A stretch of 64,000 nucleotides of DNA from Rutidosis leptorrhynchoides (lineage: Eukaryota; Streptophyta; Magnoliopsida; Asterales; Asteraceae): the NCBI RefSeq assembly GCF_046630445.1, contig NC_092335.1:37348001-37412000 (forward strand), given 5' to 3'. The first letter of the stretch is position 1; every line of letters starts with the position of its first letter. Below the pieces are notes generated by a model. The model did not search any database, was not told the DNA's origin, and saw nothing but the letters and a program-made list of their open reading frames with translations. Below, in pieces: positions 58,286 to 64,000 of the stretch. Made by a program: the position numbers and the translations under genes.

Positions 58286-61200
58286 TGTAGTGACCCGAAC
58301 ATTTCCATGTTTATATATATTAATTGAGATTGATATTTACATGATTAAATGTTTGCAACATTTTAAGAAATCAAACTTGTTAAGACTTGATTAATTGAAA
58401 TATGTTTCATATAGACAATTGACCACCCAAGTTGACCGGTGATTTACGAACGTTAAAACTTGTAAAAACTATATGATGACATATATATGGATATATATAT
58501 AGTTAACATGATACTATGATAAGTAAACATATCATTAAGTATATTAACAATGAACTACATATGTAAAAACAAGACTACTAACTTAATGATTTTTAAACGA
58601 GACATATATGTAACGATTATCGTTGTAAAGACATTTAATGTATGTATATCATATTAAGAGATATTCATACATGATAATATCATGATAATATAATAATTTA
58701 AAATCTTATTTGATATTATAAACATTGGGTTAACAACATTTAACAAGATCGTTAACCTAAAGGTTTCAAAACAACACTTACATGTAACGACTAACGATGA
58801 CTTAACGACTCAGTTAAAATGTATATACATGTAGTGTTTTAATATGTATTTATACACTTTTGAAAGACTTCAATACACTTATCAAAATACTTTTACTTAA
58901 CAAAAATGCTTACAATTACATCCTCGTTCAGTTTCATCAACAATTCTACTCGTATGCACCCGTATTCGTACTCGTACAATACACAGCTTTTAGATGTATG
59001 TACTATTGGTATATACACTCCAATGATCAGCTCTTAGCAGCCCATGTGAGTCACCTAACACATGTGGGAACCATCATTTGGCAACTAGCATGAAATATCT
59101 CATAAAATTACAAAAATATGAGTAATCATTCATGACTTATTTACATGAAAACAAAATTACATATCCTTTATATCTAATCCATACACCAACGACCAAAAAC
59201 ACCTACAAACACTTTCATTCTTCAATTTTCTTCATCTAATTGATCTCTCTCAAGTTCTATCTTCAAGTTCTAAGTGTTCTTCATATATTTTACAAGTTCT
59301 AGTTACATAAAATCAAGAATACTTTCAAGTTTGCTAGCTCACTTCCAATCTTGTAAGGTGATCATCCAACCTCAAGAAATCTTTGTTTCTTACAGTAGGT
59401 TATCATTCTAATACAAGGTAATAATCATATTCAAACTTTGGTTCAATTTCTATAACTATAACAATCTTATTTCAAGTGATGATCTTACTTGAACTTGTTT
59501 TCGTGTCATGATTCTGCTTCAAGAACTTCGAGCCATCCAAGGATCCGTTGAAGCTAGATCCATTTTTCTCTTTTCCAGTAGGTTTATCCAAGGAACTTAA
59601 GGTAGTAATAATGTTCATAACATCATTCGATTCATACATATAAAGCTATCTTATTCGAAGGTTTAAACTTGTAATCACTAGAACATAGTTTAGTTAATTC
59701 TAAACTTGTTCGCAAACAAAAGTTAATCCTTCTAACTTGACTTTTAAAATCAACTAAACACATGTTCTATATCTATATGATATGCTAACTTAATGATTTA
59801 AAACCTGGAAACACGAAAAACACCGTAAAATCGGATTTACGCCGTCGTAGTAACACCGCGGGCTGTTTTGGGTTAGTTAATTAAAAACTATGATAAACTT
59901 TGATTTAAAAGTTGTTATTCTGAGAAAATGATTTTTATTATGAACATGAAACTATATCCAAAAATTATGGTTAAACTCAAAGTGGAAGTATGTTTTCTAA
60001 AATGGTCATCTAGACGTCGTTCTTTCGACTGAAATGACTACCTTTACAAAAACGACTTGTAACTTATTTTTCTGACTATAAACCTATACTTTTTCTGTTT
60101 AGATTCATAAAATAGAGTTCAATATGAAACCATAGCAATTTGATTCACTCAAAGCGGATTTAAAATGAAGAAGTTATGGGTAAAACAAGATTGGATAATT
60201 TTTCTCATTTTAGCTACGTGAAAATTGGTAACAAATCTATTCCAACCATAACTTAATCAACTTGTATTGTATATTATATAATATTGAGATACCATAGACA
60301 CGTATACAATGTTTCGACCTATCATGTCGACACATCTATATATATTTCGGAACAACCATAGACACTCTATATGTGAATGTTGGAGTTAGCTATACAGGGT
60401 TGAGGTTGATTCCAAAATATATATAGTTTGAGTTGTGATCAATACTGAGATACGTATACACTGGGTCGTGGATTGATTCAAGATAATATTTATCGATTTA
60501 TTTCTGTACATCTAACTGTGGACAACTAGTTGTAGGTTACTAACGAGGACAGCTGACTTAATAAACTTAAAACATCAAAATATATTAAAAGTGTTGTAAA
60601 TATATTTTGAACATACTTTGATATATATGTATATATTGTTATAGGTTCGTGAATCAACCAGTGGCCAAGTCTTACTTCCCGACGAAGTAAAAATCTGTGA
60701 AAGTGAGTTATAGTCCCACTTTTAAAATCTAATATTTTTGGGATGAGAATACATGCAGGTTTTATAAATGATTTACAAAATAGACACAAGTACGTGAAAC
60801 TACATTCTATGGTTGAATTATCGAAATCGAATATGCCCCTTTTTATTAAGTCTGGTAATCTAAGAATTAGGGAACAGACACCCTAATTGACGCGAATCCT
60901 AAAGATAGATCTATCGGGTCCAACAAGCCCCATCCAAAGTACCGGATGCTTTAGTACTTCGAAATTTATATCATATCCGAAGGGTGTCCCGGAATGATGG
61001 GGATATTCTTATATATGCATCTTGTTAATGTCGGTTACCAGGTGTTCACCATATGAATGATTTTTATCTCTATGTATGGGATGTGTATTGAAATATGAAA
61101 TCTTGTGGTCTATTATTATGATTTGATATATATAGGTTAAACCTATAACTCACCAACATTTTTGTTGACGTTTTAAGCATGTTTATTCTCAGGTGATTAT

Positions 61201-61537
61201 TAAGAGCTTCCGCTGTCGTATACTTAAATAAGGACGAGATTTGGAGTCCATGCGTGTATGATATTGTGTAAAAACTGCATTCAAGAAACTTATTTTGTTG
61301 TAACATATTTGTATTGTAAACCATTATGTAATGGTCGTGTGTAAACAGGATATTTTAGATTATCATTATTTGATAATCTACGTAAAGCTTTTTAAAACCT
61401 TTATCTATGAAATAAAGGTTATGGTTTGTTTTAAAAATGAATGCAGTCTTTGAAAAACGTCTCATATAGAGGTCAAAACCTCGCAACGAAATCAATTAAT
61501 ATGGAACGTTTTTAATCAATAAGAACGGGACATTTCA
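58286..61537 (+). repeat. LTR D: shared LTR between array elements 2 and 3
   Basis: 3252 bp. It is preceded by the 3' boundary motif of element 2 and followed by a primer site (ttggtatccgagcg) and a third internal domain, so one LTR serves two internal domains. Confidence 0.9.
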
Positions 61538-61746
61538 GTTGGTATCCGAGCGTTGGTCTTAGAGAACCAGAATTTTGCATTAGTGTGTCTTATCGAGTTT
61601 GTTAGGATGCATTAGTGAGTCTGGACTTCGACCGTGTTTACTTGAAAAATGATTGCTTAACAAATTTTGTTGGAAACTATATATTTTTAACATGTGAATA
61701 TTATGTGATATATTAATCTCTTAACGCGTTTGATATTATGTGATAG

Positions 61747-62379
61747 ATGTCTACCTCTAGAACAAGTCCCATTGACTCACCTAATAATAATGAAGAGTCA
61801 AATGTAAATTGGAATGATTCGTGGACTGATTCACAAGTTCCCGAAGAGGAACTGGAAGAAGAGTCAGAACCGGAAGAAGAATCGGAACCGGAAGAACAAT
61901 CGAAATCGGAAGAAGAATCGGAACCGGATGAAGAAATAGAACCGGTGGGGGAAATAATAAAACGGTTAAGTAAAAGAAAATCCTCAACCAACCGACCAAG
62001 GTTAATTATGGTCAATGGTGTTTCCGCCAAAGAAGCAAAATATTGGGAGGATTACCAATTCTCCGATGAATCGGATTCCGACGAGAATTCCGATGATGTT
62101 ATAGAAATTACCCCAACTGAATTTAAAAAGGCAAAAGAAAATAATAAGGGAAAGGGCATAAAAATAGAGAAATCTAATTCCAACCCCGATGAACTTTATA
62201 TGTATCGTCAACCCCCGAAGTCCTTAAGTTGTAACAATGACCCGGGAACCTCTAAACCACCAGGTTTTTCTAAACCAATGTGGAAAACGACGGCTCTTAT
62301 TAGGGGAACATCATATATCCCTAGAAACTTGGCAAAACGAACCAAAACCGAAGAAGAAGAAACGAGCGAGTCGGAATAA
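61747..62379 (+). CDS. Acidic low-complexity protein, accessory ORF copy 3
   Basis: 210 codons, same length as the copy at 41144, with a few changes in the repeat array (a PEEQSKSEEESE segment). Same position between primer site and F-box frame. Function unknown. Confidence 0.65.
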   Translation: MSTSRTSPIDSPNNNEESNVNWNDSWTDSQVPEEELEEESEPEEESEPEEQSKSEEESEPDEEIEPVGEIIKRLSKRKSSTNRPRLIMVNGVSAKEAKYWEDYQFSDESDSDENSDDVIEITPTEFKKAKENNKGKGIKIEKSNSNPDELYMYRQPPKSLSCNNDPGTSKPPGFSKPMWKTTALIRGTSYIPRNLAKRTKTEEEETSESE

Positions 62380-62515
62380 GATAGTTGTATTCGTGTGGTG
62401 TAATATATGTAATATAGTGTGCTTATGCTTTATGATATATGTAAAAATTGCTTGTATTAATAAGTATTTTTTTATGAATCTAACTCTTGTCTATTTTACA
62501 GTTTAAAAACACAAA

Positions 62516-63199
62516 ATGGATAGACAACCCAATATTTTAAGAGACCTACCCGGAGACATGATTGATGAAATCTTGTCTAGAGTCGGTCAGAATTCCTCGG
62601 CACAACTATTTAAGGCGAGATCAGTTTGTAAGACATTCGAAGAACGTTCCAAGAATGTCTTGGTTTATAAGAGACTTTCGTTTGAAAGATGGGGAATATC
62701 ACATTGGGAAACCCATAAGTTACGATGTGTTTACTTTGACGCATATATTGCGGGGAACCCAAATGCTATTTTACGCAACGGGTTAAGAAATTATTTTGAC
62801 TCAATATATCCGAATATTGGACTTCGTGATTTAGAAAAAGCGGCTAACATGCAACATAAAGAAGCATGTTATGCTTACGGATTAGTAATGTTCGCTTCTC
62901 ACCAAAGTGAGAACAAGAACATCGGGCTACAACTATTAAACAAAACGTTTCCACAAGTGACGGAGTCGGTAATTGGGGTAAGAAATGAGGTTTTTAGATT
63001 GTTACGGGACTGTTGGACATTACGTAACCCTCGTCCCTTTGACGACGTTACCACACGCTGTCTTATCAACGGCCATAGCGGTTATGTTCCACAAGACCAA
63101 GGATGGGAAGTAATCCTAGTAAAACCAGAATGCATGACTTGTTTCTGGACGTATGAATTACGTGTCTTTATTGCCTTTGCTGAACGACTTGTGTACTAG
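62516..63199 (+). CDS. F-box/Sel1-like protein captured by gypsy element, copy 3
   Basis: 227 codons, intact. It differs from copy 1 at about two residues (Asp at 17, Ser at 188) and from copy 2 at about three. Third consecutive copy at the same position in the element, so the frame belongs to the element family rather than to a single rearrangement. Domains as described for the copy at 41913. Confidence 0.75.
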   Translation: MDRQPNILRDLPGDMIDEILSRVGQNSSAQLFKARSVCKTFEERSKNVLVYKRLSFERWGISHWETHKLRCVYFDAYIAGNPNAILRNGLRNYFDSIYPNIGLRDLEKAANMQHKEACYAYGLVMFASHQSENKNIGLQLLNKTFPQVTESVIGVRNEVFRLLRDCWTLRNPRPFDDVTTRCLINGHSGYVPQDQGWEVILVKPECMTCFWTYELRVFIAFAERLVY

Positions 63200-63540
63200 C
63201 TAGAATTATCTTCACAACTATCTTGTATCAAAGTTATTGTGTGCTATATTTCATGCTTTATCTAAAATAAGCGGTATTGTAAGTTTGTAAAATATTGTAT
63301 AAAAGTTTGAACGCGAAATATTATTATAATCAGTTTTTCATATAGAATTGTAGTAGTTGAATTGTATATTAGCTACTAAGTATGAACTTAACGGGTAGGT
63401 ACTACCCGAATTTAAACTTATAAAACGCTAATATGAAGAAAAAGCTTTTATAAATGAGTTCATATTATGCTACGAAATACTATTAACTACTCTTAATATT
63501 CTGTATGATTAACTTGTTCCATTTGACTATTTTGAAGGAA

Positions 63541-63764
63541 ATGGCACTGACTACTCAACACACAGTGAATATGAATGAAGAGGAATTCCGTACTTTTCTA
63601 GATTCAAACATAGCCGCAGTACAGGCTGCGCTACATACCAACAATAACCTTGGATCTAGCAGTACAGGAAATCATGTAGGATGCACCTACAAAGAATTCA
63701 CTGCCTGCAAACCTTTGGAATTTGATGGAACCGAAGGACCGATCGGATTGAAACGGTGGACCGA
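63541..63764 (+). mobile_element. gag start of array element 3 (fossil)
   Basis: The first ~75 codons of gag homologous to elements 1 and 2 (ending about FDGTEGPIGLKRWTD), then interrupted by the inserted LTR. Confidence 0.8.
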
Positions 63765-64000
63765 TGTCATAACCCGTCCTTAACCCTAAGAACGAGTTAG
63801 ATAACGTATGATTTCATTGCGAGGTATTGACCTCTATATGAGACATTTTTAAAAGAAAACTGCATATATTTTACATTACAAACCACAAATCTTATTTTTG
63901 ATACAAGCTTTAGACAACATAAAAATGATTATCGTTTAGCGATAATCTTCGACTTACAAACTTTACATATAATGATAACAACACGGTTTCTAGCATATTT
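63765..64000 (-). mobile_element. LTR E: 3' end of a minus-strand gypsy LTR
   Basis: Starts tgtcataacccgtcc. Read on the minus strand it ends ...gacgggttatgaca and contains the gaggtcaatacctc palindrome and a gattatcgctaaacgataatc hairpin, nearly the same as in the solo LTR at 9844-12507. It is the edge of another long-LTR gypsy element inserted into element 3. It runs off the window, so neither length nor age can be read. Confidence 0.8.

Larger units (their letters stand above)
48452..61537 (+). mobile_element. Array element 2: Tekay-like Ty3/gypsy with extra ORFs
   Basis: 5' LTR C 48452-51703 and 3' LTR D 58286-61537 have the same length (3252 bp) and differ at about 20 sites (0.6%), giving an age of roughly a quarter of a million years at 1.3e-8. 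The internal domain is 51704-58285. The primer site has one change from the usual form (ttggtatccgagc). Parts are as in element 1: acidic frame, F-box frame, gag, protease, reverse transcriptase, RNase H, integrase and the Tekay-type C-terminus. The gag-pol region is broken in about three to four places. LTR D is followed directly by another primer site and internal domain, so it is shared with element 3. Confidence 0.88.
61538..63764 (+). mobile_element. Array element 3: internal 5' part, cut by a later insertion
   Basis: Primer site, acidic frame, F-box frame and the first part of gag, colinear with elements 1 and 2. At 63765 the gag sequence (gaaacggtggaccga) stops and a minus-strand LTR starts. 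The rest of the element would be beyond the window. Its acidic frame is closer in repeat make-up to copy 1 than to copy 2, while its LTR and primer site are like element 2, hinting at a recombinant history. Confidence 0.85.

Overview
This window looks like a gene-poor stretch of a plant nuclear genome. It is AT-rich, has host exons joined by GT-AG introns, and carries plant-type Ty1/copia and Ty3/gypsy LTR elements, MITE-like foldback elements and many (TA)n or (AAT)n microsatellites. The repeat types (long-LTR Tekay-like gypsy elements, GC-rich dispersed repeats) suggest an Asteraceae-like eudicot, but that placement is inference. Only one host gene looks intact. No CRISPR array, rRNA gene or convincing tRNA gene was seen.

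1-15.4 kb: scattered, colinear, decayed exons of a VPS13-type lipid-transfer protein gene on the minus strand (N-terminal remnants at 12.7-13.4 kb, C-terminal remnants at 7.3-1.2 kb). They are split by a gag-only copia element (3523-5857), two foldback elements with telomere-like cores (7.5-8.9 kb) and a 2664-bp solo LTR with a perfect 5-bp target duplication (9844-12507).

15.4-21.3 kb: a young Ty1/copia element with LTRs identical by eye, a leader minisatellite, gag and pol. 21.3-24.0 kb: non-coding sequence with a possible SINE remnant and a segment related to the one at 13.6 kb.

24.0-29.6 kb: the one intact-looking host gene (minus strand, 14 coding exons, predicted 551 aa). Its kelch propeller resembles that of acyl-CoA-binding proteins ACBP4/5, but it has no acyl-CoA-binding domain and ends in a coiled coil plus a nine-cysteine CXC-like cluster. 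Its 5'UTR splice donor lies in a tandem duplication.

29.7-64.0 kb: a nest of gypsy-type elements. A minus-strand LTR (X) is cut by a minus-strand long-LTR element (Y), whose interior is cut by a plus-strand array of three Tekay-like elements, and the third of these is cut by another minus-strand LTR at 63765. All three array elements carry, between the 5' LTR and gag, two extra open reading frames: an acidic low-complexity protein and a 227-aa F-box/Sel1-like protein resembling plant F-box proteins. The F-box frame is open in all three copies although the gag-pol regions are decayed. This apparent capture of a host F-box gene, bounded on its gag side by a copy of the motif found at the 3' LTR junction, is the most unusual thing in the window.
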